Shown here piece by piece: positions 14,621 through 21,434 of a stretch of DNA of 21,434 nucleotides. Every line of letters starts with the position of its first letter. The first letter of the stretch is position 1. The translations under genes and the position numbers were made by a program. The notes under the pieces were generated by a model. The model ran no database searches. It had not been told where the DNA came from and saw nothing but the letters and a program-made list of their open reading frames with translations. The DNA is from CAYFFV01 sp964342695. Lineage in GTDB: Bacteria > Acidobacteriota > Vicinamibacteria > Vicinamibacterales > UBA8438. The stretch covers positions 1 to 21,434 of the forward strand of contig CAYFFV010000026.1 of NCBI GenBank assembly GCA_964342695.1. The letters are read 5' to 3'.

Positions 14621-16803
14621 GGATAGAAGTGACTGTAGCCGAAGCTAAGAGTGGGAATTCTACTGGCACCCAGGTGACTGGGAACAAGTCAGGTCTGTCT
14701 CCTCGGCAGGTTCCTCTTGAGAAAAATCGTAACATCGGCATCATGGCACATATTGATGCTGGAAAAACTACGACAACTGAACGGATCCTTTTTTATACCG
14801 GAGTTACCTATAAATTAGGCGAGGTTCATGACGGCGCTGCAGTTATGGATTGGATGGAGCAAGAGCAGGAGCGAGGAATAACAATCACTTCTGCTGCGAC
14901 AATGTGCTTTTGGCGCGAGCATCGAATTAACATAATTGACACTCCTGGCCATGTTGATTTTACTGCCGAAGTCGAGCGGTCTTTGCGGGTTTTAGATGGA
15001 GCTGTTGCGGTCTTTGATGCTGTCAGTGGTGTTGAGCCGCAGTCTGAAACGGTTTGGCGACAGGCTGACAAGTACGGTGTCCCTCGAATATGTTTTGTAA
15101 ACAAGATGGATCGTGTTGGCGCAAATTTCTCCCAGGCAATCGATCAGATTCGGAGTAAGTTGCAGGCGAACCCCGTGGCGGTCCAGATGCCAATCGGGGC
15201 GGAGGAAAATTTCTCAGGTGTAGTTGATCTTGTTGCTATGAAAGCGATTCGGTATAAAGACGAAACGCTTGGAGCGGAATCGGTAGTTGAGGAGATTCCG
15301 CAGGATGTTCTTGCTGAGGCCACTAAGCTAAGGGAAATTTTAATTGAAAAGGTAAGCGAAGTTGATGATCGTGTTTTAGAGAAATATCTTGGTGGTGAGC
15401 CCATCGATGAGCAGGAAATTAGAGCCGCGCTTCGGCGTCGAGTTATTGATTCTGTTCAAGGTGATGATGCACCCTTTGTCCCTGTTTTGTGTGGCTCAGC
15501 TTTTAAGAATAAGGGGGTTCAGCCCTTATTGGATGCGGTAGTTGAGTTCTTGCCCTCTCCTGATGACGTGCCTCCAATTACTGGAATTGATCCGACCAAA
15601 AAAGAAGAGGTGGCGGTTGAGCGGGCAGCGGATGATGATGCGCCTTTTTCGGCGTTGGCTTTTAAGATAGCCACCGATCCGTTTGTCGGTCAATTGACGT
15701 TTATTCGCGTCTATTCTGGTGTGATGAAGTCTGGTTCTACAGTTTTTAATCCAATACGTGGTCGGAATGAGCGTATAGGGCGGCTTCTCAAGATGCATGC
15801 GAACAAGCGTGAAGAAATCAAACAAGTTTATGCGGGTGATATTGCTGCGGCTGTTGGTCTTAAAAGCGTGAGTACTGGTGACACAATTTGTGACCCGCAA
15901 CACCCAGTTGTGTTGGAGTCAATGGAGTTTCCAAGTCCAGTTATTTCTTTGGCGATAGAACCTAAAACAGAATCGGATCAAAAGAAGCTAGGCGCTGGAC
16001 TTGCAAAATTAACTTCTGAAGATCCAACGTTTCAAGTGCAGACAGATGAGCAGACGGGTCAAGTTGTGATTTCAGGGATGGGTGAATTGCATCTTGAAAT
16101 TCTTGTCGATCGCTTGCAGAGAGAATTTGGTGTTGCGGCAACGGTTGGTCGTCCCCAAGTGGCTTATCGAGAAACTTTAACTAGGCCTTCTGATAGCGAG
16201 GTTCGTTACGTTAAGCAAACTGGCGGTCGTGGGCAGTACGGTCATGTGAAGATCAAGGTGCTTCCGGGAGAGCCTGGTCAGGGTTTTGAATTTGTTAATG
16301 ACATTGTTGGTGGTGCGATTCCAAAGGATTACATTAAGTCTGTACAGCAGGGCATTCAAGAGGCCATGACAAATGGGATATTAGCTGGCTATCCAATTGA
16401 GGATGTCACGGTATCGCTTTACGACGGTTCGCATCATGAAGTTGATTCGTCAGAAATGGCTTTTAAGATGGCCGGCTCTATGGCATTTAAAGATGCCTCA
16501 AGAAAAGCTGGGGCGGTCCTTCTTGAGCCGATCATGCGTATAGAGGTTGTTGTTCCAGAGGAATATATGGGTGACATTATTAGTGATCTTAACACCAGGA
16601 GAGGCAGTATTCGTTCGATGGAAACGCATGGAGGCACTCAGATTGTAAATGGCCGGGTGCCTCTGTCTGAGATGTTTGGATATGCGACCGATTTGCGATC
16701 TCGTACGCAGGGGCGAGCAACATTTTCGATGCATTTTGATTGCTATGAGCAGGTTCCGAAACAGGTTAGTGAAGAAGTTGTAGCAAGTATTCAAGGTAAA
16801 TAA
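14614..16803 (+). CDS. fusA: Translation elongation factor G (EF-G)
   Basis: This GTPase drives ribosomal translocation and, with RRF, ribosome recycling. The longest reading is 729 aa. GTPase motifs are AHIDAGKTTTTER (45-57), RGITI (87-91), DTPGH (109-113) and NKMD (163-166). Later domains show LEILVDRLQREFGV, TGGRGQYGHVKI, the domain IV segment HHEVDSSEMAFKMAGSMAFK and EPIMRIEVVVPEEYMGD. About 32 residues rich in Ser/Gly/Thr precede the conserved RQVPLEKNRNIGI, more than most EF-G proteins have. The start is uncertain: ATG 14614 overlaps rpsG and lacks a Shine-Dalgarno, while GTG 14629 has AGGGA (14619-14623) 5 nt upstream and shortens the protein by five residues. rpsJ follows after 24 bp with no tuf between. 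Confidence 0.98.
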   Translation: MVGIEVTVAEAKSGNSTGTQVTGNKSGLSPRQVPLEKNRNIGIMAHIDAGKTTTTERILFYTGVTYKLGEVHDGAAVMDWMEQEQERGITITSAATMCFWREHRINIIDTPGHVDFTAEVERSLRVLDGAVAVFDAVSGVEPQSETVWRQADKYGVPRICFVNKMDRVGANFSQAIDQIRSKLQANPVAVQMPIGAEENFSGVVDLVAMKAIRYKDETLGAESVVEEIPQDVLAEATKLREILIEKVSEVDDRVLEKYLGGEPIDEQEIRAALRRRVIDSVQGDDAPFVPVLCGSAFKNKGVQPLLDAVVEFLPSPDDVPPITGIDPTKKEEVAVERAADDDAPFSALAFKIATDPFVGQLTFIRVYSGVMKSGSTVFNPIRGRNERIGRLLKMHANKREEIKQVYAGDIAAAVGLKSVSTGDTICDPQHPVVLESMEFPSPVISLAIEPKTESDQKKLGAGLAKLTSEDPTFQVQTDEQTGQVVISGMGELHLEILVDRLQREFGVAATVGRPQVAYRETLTRPSDSEVRYVKQTGGRGQYGHVKIKVLPGEPGQGFEFVNDIVGGAIPKDYIKSVQQGIQEAMTNGILAGYPIEDVTVSLYDGSHHEVDSSEMAFKMAGSMAFKDASRKAGAVLLEPIMRIEVVVPEEYMGDIISDLNTRRGSIRSMETHGGTQIVNGRVPLSEMFGYATDLRSRTQGRATFSMHFDCYEQVPKQVSEEVVASIQGK

Positions 16804-16827
16804 ATTTTAGGTCTGGAGGAGAGATAG

Positions 16828-17160
16828 ATGGTAACGTTCAGCGACAAGATTCGTATTCGCCTGAAGGCGTACGACCATCGATTGCTGGACCAGTCTACGG
16901 CAGAGATTGTTGAGACAGCAAGGAGAACTGGCGCTCAGTTGGCGGGTCCTATTCCGCTTCCTACAGATACCAACAAATGGACGGTGCTTCGTTCGCCTCA
17001 TGTTGACAAGAAGTCCCGTGAACAATTTGAGATTCGAACACACAAGCGGTTGATTGATATTTTTGAACCAACTCCTCAAACGGTTGATGCTTTAATGAAG
17101 CTCGATTTGCCGGCAGGTGTTGATGTCGAAATAAAAGCTTTTGGGCAAGAACATAATTAA
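16828..17160 (+). CDS. rpsJ: 30S ribosomal protein S10
   Basis: S10 is a head protein of the small subunit and also NusE, the partner of NusB and NusG in antitermination. The 110 aa are slightly longer than the usual 102-105. Conserved stretches are IRIRLKAYDHRLLDQS, GPIPLPTDTNKWTVLRSPHV, and the C-terminal THKRLIDIFEPTPQTVDALMKLDLP split by the loop. A strong GGAGGAGAG Shine-Dalgarno lies at 16815-16823. It opens the S10 gene order directly behind fusA, so the str and S10 operons are fused. nusG is in the same block. Confidence 0.99.
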   Translation: MVTFSDKIRIRLKAYDHRLLDQSTAEIVETARRTGAQLAGPIPLPTDTNKWTVLRSPHVDKKSREQFEIRTHKRLIDIFEPTPQTVDALMKLDLPAGVDVEIKAFGQEHN

Positions 17161-17196
17161 TGATTGTTTAGATTTTTAAGGGTTCACTTTAGAGAC

Positions 17197-17886
17197 ATGG
17201 TAACCGGAATAATAGGCAAAAAAATCGGAATGACTCAAGTGTTTGGCGAAGATGGAGTTGTGGTTCCAGCAACGGTGCTGAAGGCTGGTCCTTGTGTTGT
17301 GCTGCAACGTAAAACACTTGAGCGAGACGGTTACGATTCGGTTCAAATTGGCCTTGTAGAGTCATCGCCGGCGCGAGTTTCAAAACCAGTGGCTGGGCTT
17401 TATCAACGTGCGAATGTTCCGCCGACGCGAGTTCGTCGAGAAGTTAGCTTTAATGATGAAAATAGCGTCCCAAAGGAAGGCGACCAAGTTTTGGTTTCGC
17501 TCTTTGAATCTGGAGATCAGGTTGATGTGGTTGGTGAAAGTCGCGGCAGAGGATTTCAGGGCGTCGTGAAGCGACATGGCTTTGGTGGTGGTCGTGCCAC
17601 CCATGGTTCAATGTTTCATCGTGCTCCTGGTTCAATAGGTCAGTCGTCCTATCCCTCCAGGGTTCTTAAGGGAATGCGTGGTCCTGGTCGAATGGGTGGT
17701 GTTCGAGTGACGGTTAGGAATCTTCACGTAGTTCAAGTGGATGGTGAGAACAATCAGTTGGTAGTGCGTGGTGCTGTTCCAGGGGCTCCTGGTGGTTATG
17801 TGATAATTCGACATGCTGTGGCGCCAAAGAAGCAGGTCGAAGTACTTCCGAAAACTGAAGAGAAAAAGAAGAAGAAGGGCCGCTGA
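17197..17886 (+). CDS. rplC: 50S ribosomal protein L3
   Basis: L3 is an early assembly protein that reaches close to the peptidyl-transferase centre. From ATG 17197 it is 229 aa, giving the family N-terminus MVTGIIGKKIGMTQVF. An in-frame TTG at 17164 would add eleven residues not expected in L3. The long loop has GFQGVVKRHGFGGG, GSMFHRAPGSIGQSS and GMRGPGRMGG; the Gln in GSIGQ corresponds to the Gln methylated by PrmB in E. coli. A lysine-rich tail (KTEEKKKKKGR) ends the protein. The stop codon TGA lies inside a 10-bp hairpin (17879-17904). The Shine-Dalgarno is weak (AAGGG well upstream). Confidence 0.97.
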   Translation: MVTGIIGKKIGMTQVFGEDGVVVPATVLKAGPCVVLQRKTLERDGYDSVQIGLVESSPARVSKPVAGLYQRANVPPTRVRREVSFNDENSVPKEGDQVLVSLFESGDQVDVVGESRGRGFQGVVKRHGFGGGRATHGSMFHRAPGSIGQSSYPSRVLKGMRGPGRMGGVRVTVRNLHVVQVDGENNQLVVRGAVPGAPGGYVIIRHAVAPKKQVEVLPKTEEKKKKKGR

Positions 17887-17904
17887 GATATTTGTCTCAG
17901 TGGC
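17879..17904 (+). other. 10-bp hairpin spanning the rplC stop codon
   Basis: GCCGCTGAGA (17879-17888) pairs with TCTCAGTGGC (17895-17904) around the 6-nt loop TATTTG, with nine Watson-Crick pairs and one G-U. The rplC TGA is at 17884-17886, in the 5' arm. No T-tract follows, so it is not an intrinsic terminator. It could affect rplC termination, mRNA stability or coupling to rplD. Confidence 0.65.
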
Positions 17905-17939
17905 GTGTTCGCCTTAAATATTAGTTTAGGTGGCATAGG

Positions 17940-18575
17940 ATGACTTTGGACGTAGTTAATGAACAGAACAAAAAGGTTGATTCGCTTGATTTAAGTGATG
18001 ATGTGTTTGGTGGGCGCGTCAATCAGGGGCTTATTTGGGAGTCAGTTATCAACCAAAATGCTTCTGAGCGACGTGGTACTCATGCAACAAAGACGCGTGG
18101 ATTGGTTCGTGGAGCCGGAAGTAAACCTTGGCGTCAAAAAGGAACAGGGCGCGCACGAGTCGGGGAAGTGCGCAACCCTCTTTGGAGAAAAGGAGGCACG
18201 GTATTTGGGCCGCAGCCTCGTAGCTATGCCTATTCGCTGCCAAAGAAAGTTGTTCTGAGTGCTCTTCGAGCTTCGTTAACGCAAAAATTTAATGAAGGAG
18301 TTGTCACAGTTGTTGATCGGTTTTCTGTTTTCAGTAATGGGCAGGAGAATCCAAGCACTAAGGTGGCAGCAGAGCTACTTGAAAAATTGAATGTAAAGGG
18401 ACGTGCGGTTTTGGTTGATGTTAAGACTGATTTAAATTTGACGCTTTCATTAAGAAATATACCTAAGGTTTCTTTAGTGGCTTCAAATCAGTTGACCGCA
18501 CGAGACGTCGCTGGTGCCAGTTGTTTGGTTATGACTAAAGCCTCAGTTGAGCATCTTGAAAAGGTTCTGATGTAA
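17940..18575 (+). CDS. rplD: 50S ribosomal protein L4
   Basis: L4 lines the peptide exit tunnel constriction together with L22. In E. coli it also represses the S10 operon. The 211 aa are of normal size. The tunnel loop is clear: RRGTHATKTRGLVRGAGSKP, WRQKGTGRARVGEVRNPLW and FGPQPRSYAYSLPKKV. The C-terminal globular part contains ARDVAGASCLVMTKASVEHLE. AGGTGG at 17928-17933 is the Shine-Dalgarno, 6 nt before the ATG. The stop overlaps the rplW start (TAATG). The S10 leader target of L4 known in E. coli is not recognisable here, because rpsJ follows fusA by only 24 bp. Confidence 0.98.
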   Translation: MTLDVVNEQNKKVDSLDLSDDVFGGRVNQGLIWESVINQNASERRGTHATKTRGLVRGAGSKPWRQKGTGRARVGEVRNPLWRKGGTVFGPQPRSYAYSLPKKVVLSALRASLTQKFNEGVVTVVDRFSVFSNGQENPSTKVAAELLEKLNVKGRAVLVDVKTDLNLTLSLRNIPKVSLVASNQLTARDVAGASCLVMTKASVEHLEKVLM

Positions 18576-18865
18576 TGAAGCAGACAGAAATTATTCGTCG
18601 CGCAATTATCACGGAAAAATCCTCCTTGCTGCGGGAGGGCGCACAAGTTTTGGTTTTTGAAGTTGCTAAGAATGCAACTAAGGTAGACATTAAACGTGCT
18701 GTCGAAAAATTAATGAGTGCGAAAGTTGCTGATGTGCGAACATCGATTTCGCATGGAAAGGTCAAAAGACAAGGGCGATTCGTTGGGCAACGTCCGGATT
18801 GGAAGAAGGCTTATGTGCGATTAAGGGATGGTGAGAAGTTACCGGACTTTCTTGAGGGAGCATAA
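18575..18865 (+). CDS. rplW: 50S ribosomal protein L23
   Basis: L23 sits at the tunnel exit and docks trigger factor and SRP. The 96 aa are typical of the family. Visible are EIIRRAIITEKSSLLRE at the N-terminus, YVRLRDGEKLPDF near the C-terminus, and the core FEVAKNATKVDIKRAVEKL followed by the basic extended loop GKVKRQGRFVGQRPDWKKA. The ATG shares its A with the rplD stop, indicating coupled translation. It is followed after 23 bp by rplB. Confidence 0.98.
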   Translation: MKQTEIIRRAIITEKSSLLREGAQVLVFEVAKNATKVDIKRAVEKLMSAKVADVRTSISHGKVKRQGRFVGQRPDWKKAYVRLRDGEKLPDFLEGA

Positions 18866-18888
18866 GTAAAACTTTTAAGAGTTTAGAT

Positions 18889-19728
18889 ATGGCTATTCGT
18901 AAGTACAAACCAACTTCACCTGGACGTAGATTTCAGTCGTCAAGGGATTTTGATGAGATAACGACTGACAAGCCTTACCGACCTCTTACTGAGCCATTAA
19001 AGAAATCAGGTGGCAGGAATAATAAAGGTGAGGTGACGATCTGGTGGCGTGGAGGAGGCCACAAGAGGTCCTACAGGGTTGTTGATTTTAAGCGAGACAA
19101 GCGGGATGTTCCGGCGAAGGTGGCAACCATTGAGTACGATCCGAATCGTTCTGCACGTATTGCCTTGCTGCACTATCTTGACGGAGAGAAACGTTATATC
19201 TTGCATCCTGTTGGCCTTGAAATTGGTTCCACGGTCGTGGCTGCTGACCAAGTCGATATTTTGCCTGGTAATGCAATGCCTCTAAAGAATGTCCCCCTTG
19301 GCACGCTTGTGCACAACGTAGAGCTTAGGCCTGGCAAGGGTGGTCAGCTTGCAAGAAGCGCGGGTTCTTCAGTGCAAGTGGTAGCTAAGGATGGAAAATA
19401 TGTAACTGTAAAGTTACCTTCTGGGGAGACACGGTTAGTGTTCCCAGAGGGATTCGCCACGATTGGTCAAGTAGGTAATGTGAATCATTTAAATGTTTCG
19501 ATTGGTAAGGCTGGTCGTAATCGTTGGCTTGGCAAGAAACCCCATGTATGTGGAAATGCGATGAATCCGGTAGATCATCCTCTTGGTGGCGGCGAGGGTC
19601 ATGCTGCTGGTGGGCGTCATCCGGTTTCACCGTGGGGACAGCCTGCAAAAGGATTTAAGACAAGGCGACGCCAGCCGTCCGATCGATTTATCTTGCAGCG
19701 TGCGAGTGCGAAACGGAAGCGCAAGTGA
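18889..19728 (+). CDS. rplB: 50S ribosomal protein L2
   Basis: L2 is needed for subunit association and peptidyl-transferase assembly. The 279 aa are normal. Conserved blocks are RGGGHKRSYRVVDFKRDK (54-71), EYDPNRSARIALLHYLDGE, PLGTLVHNVELRPGKGGQLA and AMNPVDHPLGGGEGHAAGGR (224-243). D229 and H230 match the conserved Asp-His pair of E. coli (D228/H229). The next His of the E. coli HPH motif is Leu232 here. Residues 52-53 are WW where many L2 proteins have R-H before RGGGH. The basic C-terminus ends KRKRK. It precedes rpsS by 16 bp. Confidence 0.98.
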   Translation: MAIRKYKPTSPGRRFQSSRDFDEITTDKPYRPLTEPLKKSGGRNNKGEVTIWWRGGGHKRSYRVVDFKRDKRDVPAKVATIEYDPNRSARIALLHYLDGEKRYILHPVGLEIGSTVVAADQVDILPGNAMPLKNVPLGTLVHNVELRPGKGGQLARSAGSSVQVVAKDGKYVTVKLPSGETRLVFPEGFATIGQVGNVNHLNVSIGKAGRNRWLGKKPHVCGNAMNPVDHPLGGGEGHAAGGRHPVSPWGQPAKGFKTRRRQPSDRFILQRASAKRKRK

Positions 19729-19744
19729 CGAGAAGGATGAACAT

Positions 19745-20047
19745 ATGAGTCGATCGTTGAAAAAAGGACCTTTTATTGATTTGTCGTTGTTGGAAAAGGT
19801 GGAAGTAATGAACCGTAACAGCGAACGGAAGATCATTAAGACTTGGTCTCGACGGTCAACGGTTGTTCCCGAGATGATTGGGCACACGCTTGCCGTTCAC
19901 AATGGTAAAAAATTTATCCCTATCTATGTTAGTGAGAACATGGTCGGTCACAAGCTTGGGGAATTTGCGCCGACTCGCACGTTTCGCGGGCATGCTGGTA
20001 GAGGTGAGAAGGTTGCTTCTGTGGCTAAAGGTGGGGGCGCTCGATGA
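19745..20047 (+). CDS. rpsS: 30S ribosomal protein S19
   Basis: S19 is a head protein that pairs with S13 near the A-site tRNA. The product is 100 aa from ATG 19745. It begins MSRSLKKGPFID, the standard start, and carries TWSRRSTVVPEMIGHTLAVH, NGKKFIPIYVSENMVGHKLG and FAPTRTFRGH. AGAAGGA at 19731-19737 is the likely Shine-Dalgarno. An ORF reading back to 19583 merely overlaps rplB in another frame and is not used. The stop overlaps the rplV ATG by 4 nt (ATGA). Confidence 0.98.
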   Translation: MSRSLKKGPFIDLSLLEKVEVMNRNSERKIIKTWSRRSTVVPEMIGHTLAVHNGKKFIPIYVSENMVGHKLGEFAPTRTFRGHAGRGEKVASVAKGGGAR

Positions 20048-20502
20048 GTGAAGGTGTAGCTACGGCCCGTTATGTTCGAACATCGGCTCAAAAGGCCAAG
20101 CTTGTTATGGATCTAATTCGTGGGCATAGTGTTGATTCGGCGCTGGCGACGCTCAAATTTACTCGCAAGAAAGTTGCCGGTGACATAGCAAAGGTTTTAC
20201 GATCTGCGGTTGCGAATGCTCAGCAAAAAGCCGGTGGAACGGGAGATATTGACCGTTTGTATGTCGGAGAATGCTATGCGAATCAAGGTCCTTCGATGAA
20301 GCGTATCAGGGCGGCTCCGATGGGGCGTGCATTTAGGATTATAAAACGAACCTCTCATTTGACCGTTCTTGTCCGTGAACGCGAGGAGCACGTGGTTAGC
20401 GTTATGTCTGCTGAGACTGAGGATGGAAAGGGCTCAAGCGAAGATGTTGCTCCTGTCGCCTCTGAAGAGGTGTCGACGGAAAAAGCAGTTCAAAAAAGTT
20501 GA
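20044..20502 (+). CDS. rplV: 50S ribosomal protein L22
   Basis: L22 lines the exit tunnel opposite L4. The 152 aa exceed the usual 110-120. The core (about 1-117) has ATARYVRTSAQKAKLVMDLI, ALATLKFTRKKVAGDIAKVL and the tunnel hairpin PMGRAFRIIKRTSHLTVLV. About 35 extra C-terminal residues are rich in Ser, Glu, Asp and Val (ETEDGKGSSEDVAPVASEEV), a low-complexity acidic tail. The start overlaps the rpsS stop by 4 nt. The following 99-bp gap to rpsC is AT-rich, with an A6T6 tract at 20516-20527 and no clear terminator. Confidence 0.97.
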   Translation: MSEGVATARYVRTSAQKAKLVMDLIRGHSVDSALATLKFTRKKVAGDIAKVLRSAVANAQQKAGGTGDIDRLYVGECYANQGPSMKRIRAAPMGRAFRIIKRTSHLTVLVREREEHVVSVMSAETEDGKGSSEDVAPVASEEVSTEKAVQKS

Positions 20503-20601
20503 TTACTAAAGGAATAAAAAATTTTTTAAAGCATTTAAGTAAGTGTAAGACAAGTTAAAGCTTTGTGACTTCGGAAGAATAGGATTTATTGGATTTTAGC
20601 T

Positions 20602-21279
20602 ATGGGACAGAAAGTTCATCCTTACGGGTTTCGTCTCGGTTTTAACAAGACATGGCGATCACGGTGGTATGCGGGCCGAGATTATGCCAAGTTGTTACAC
20701 GAGGATCTCGCTTTAAAGGCAGAATTAAAGCAACGATTTTCGCACGCCGGTGTGTCAAAAATTGAGATCGAAAGAGCGGCAAACAAACTTAAACTGGATA
20801 TTCACACTTCACGTCCTGGAATCATTATTGGTCGTAAGGGAACAGAAGTTGAAAAACTGAAGACTGATATTCAAAAACGTACTAATCGTGAAGTGTTTAT
20901 TAATATTCAGGAAATCCAGAAACCAGAACTTGACGCTCAATTAATTAGTGAGTCGGTGGCGTTGCAACTCGAAAAACGCGTCGCTTTTCGGCGGGCAATG
21001 CGAAAAGCTGTGGAATCTGCTCTTCGCTTCGGAGCACGCGGGATTAAAGTGAGAGTGGGCGGGAGACTAAATGGCGCGGAGATAGCCAGATCTGAATGGT
21101 ACTTGCATGGGCAACTGCCCTTACAGACACTTCGGGCAGATATTGACTACGGTTTTGGTCAGGCAAAGACGACCTATGGCGTGCTTGGTGTCAAAGTATG
21201 GCTTTACAAGGGGGAACGGTTGAAGCCTCAAACGGATCGTGAGGAAGAGTACCGGACACCTCGAAGGGCGCGTGTCTAG
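20602..21279 (+). CDS. rpsC: 30S ribosomal protein S3
   Basis: S3 lines the mRNA entry channel and helps unwind mRNA. The 225 aa are typical. The N-terminus is MGQKVHPYGFRLGFNKTWRS. The KH domain has HTSRPGIIIGRKGTEVEKLK (about 68-87), and the C-terminal domain has GARGIKVRVGGRLNGAEIAR, EWYLHGQLPLQTLRADIDYG and GVLGVKVWLYKGE. The Shine-Dalgarno is poor (a GGATTTTAGCT stretch before ATG), and the 99-bp upstream gap is the widest in the S10 part of the window. rplP follows after 25 bp. Confidence 0.98.
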   Translation: MGQKVHPYGFRLGFNKTWRSRWYAGRDYAKLLHEDLALKAELKQRFSHAGVSKIEIERAANKLKLDIHTSRPGIIIGRKGTEVEKLKTDIQKRTNREVFINIQEIQKPELDAQLISESVALQLEKRVAFRRAMRKAVESALRFGARGIKVRVGGRLNGAEIARSEWYLHGQLPLQTLRADIDYGFGQAKTTYGVLGVKVWLYKGERLKPQTDREEEYRTPRRARV

Positions 21280-21304
21280 CTTCTAAATTTAAGGGTAAAT
21301 CGTC

Positions 21305-21434
21305 ATGTTGATGCCAAAAAAAGTTAAATATCGAAAGCAACATCGTGGACGTATGGCGGGAAAGGCGTGGCGGGGTTCGACTGTCTCATTTGGGGACTAT
21401 GGGCTAAAAGCTCTTGAGCCTTGTTGGATGACGG
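21305..21434 (+). CDS. rplP: 50S ribosomal protein L16, N-terminal 43 codons (cut by window end)
   Basis: L16 helps position the A-site tRNA on the large subunit. The partial translation begins MLMPKKVKYRKQHRGRMAGK and continues AWRGSTVSFGDYGLKALEP, then CWMT at the window edge. This is the conserved L16 N-terminus. The remainder lies outside the window. AAGGG at 21290-21294 is a plausible Shine-Dalgarno. The position after rpsC is the normal S10-operon order. Confidence 0.96.
   Translation, partial: MLMPKKVKYRKQHRGRMAGKAWRGSTVSFGDYGLKALEPCWMT

Noticed and set aside
17164..17196. Longer rplC reading from TTG 17164
   Set aside because: It adds eleven residues before the conserved L3 start MVTGIIGKKIG and has no Shine-Dalgarno.
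19583..19744. Upstream extension of rpsS within rplB
   Set aside because: It overlaps rplB out of frame, and S19 begins at the conserved MSRSLKKGPF with a Shine-Dalgarno just before it.
20516..20527. A6T6 tract between rplV and rpsC as an UP element or promoter
   Set aside because: No acceptable -35/-10 pair follows within the gap. It is probably AT-rich spacer DNA.

Overview
The window is one continuous block of plus-strand translation and transcription genes from a bacterial chromosome. It runs from the 3' end of a tRNA-Thr gene through tuf, rpmG, tRNA-Trp, secE, nusG, rplK, rplA, rplJ, rplL, rpoB, rpoC, rpsL, rpsG, fusA, rpsJ, rplC, rplD, rplW, rplB, rpsS, rplV and rpsC into the first 43 codons of rplP. 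All 22 protein genes (21 complete, one cut by the window end) and both tRNAs are recognised families. I see no mobile element, CRISPR array, defence system or unknown ORF. Base composition is moderate and slightly AT-rich, with T-rich third codon positions and Shine-Dalgarno motifs of the AGGAG/GAGGG type.

Organism: a bacterium outside the Proteobacteria/Enterobacteria gene-order type, because the 'beta' (secE-nusG-rplKAJL-rpoBC), 'str' (rpsL-rpsG-fusA) and S10 clusters are fused end to end. tuf sits at the head of the block instead of between fusA and rpsJ. RpoB carries a four-cysteine insert near its N-terminus. From memory this combination fits Acidobacteriota-like lineages best, but that is an impression rather than a search result; rRNA or whole-protein placement would settle it.

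Layout: (1) 1-2031 has a tRNA-Thr end, EF-Tu, ribosomal protein L33, tRNA-Trp and SecE, with both tRNAs probably processed out of mRNA-containing transcripts. (2) 2031-4784 has NusG and the L11/L1/L10/L12 stalk and exit-site proteins. (3) 4919-13386 has the RNA polymerase beta and beta' subunits. (4) 13387-13737 is the only gene-free stretch over 300 bp; it holds three predicted hairpins upstream of rpsL and looks like a structured mRNA leader. (5) 13738-16803 has S12, S7 and EF-G. (6) 16828 to the end is the S10 operon order S10-L3-L4-L23-L2-S19-L22-S3-L16.

Many junctions are tight (TAATG at secE/nusG and rplD/rplW, ATGA at rpsS/rplV, an overlap or near-abutment at rpsG/fusA), so translational coupling is likely. 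The points most worth a second look are: the RpoB insert, whose pattern closely resembles the zinc ribbon of RpoC; the structured rpsL leader; a 10-bp hairpin that swallows the rplC stop codon; a triple 11-residue repeat at the L10 C-terminus; and several start-codon choices where Shine-Dalgarno position disagrees with the longest ORF.
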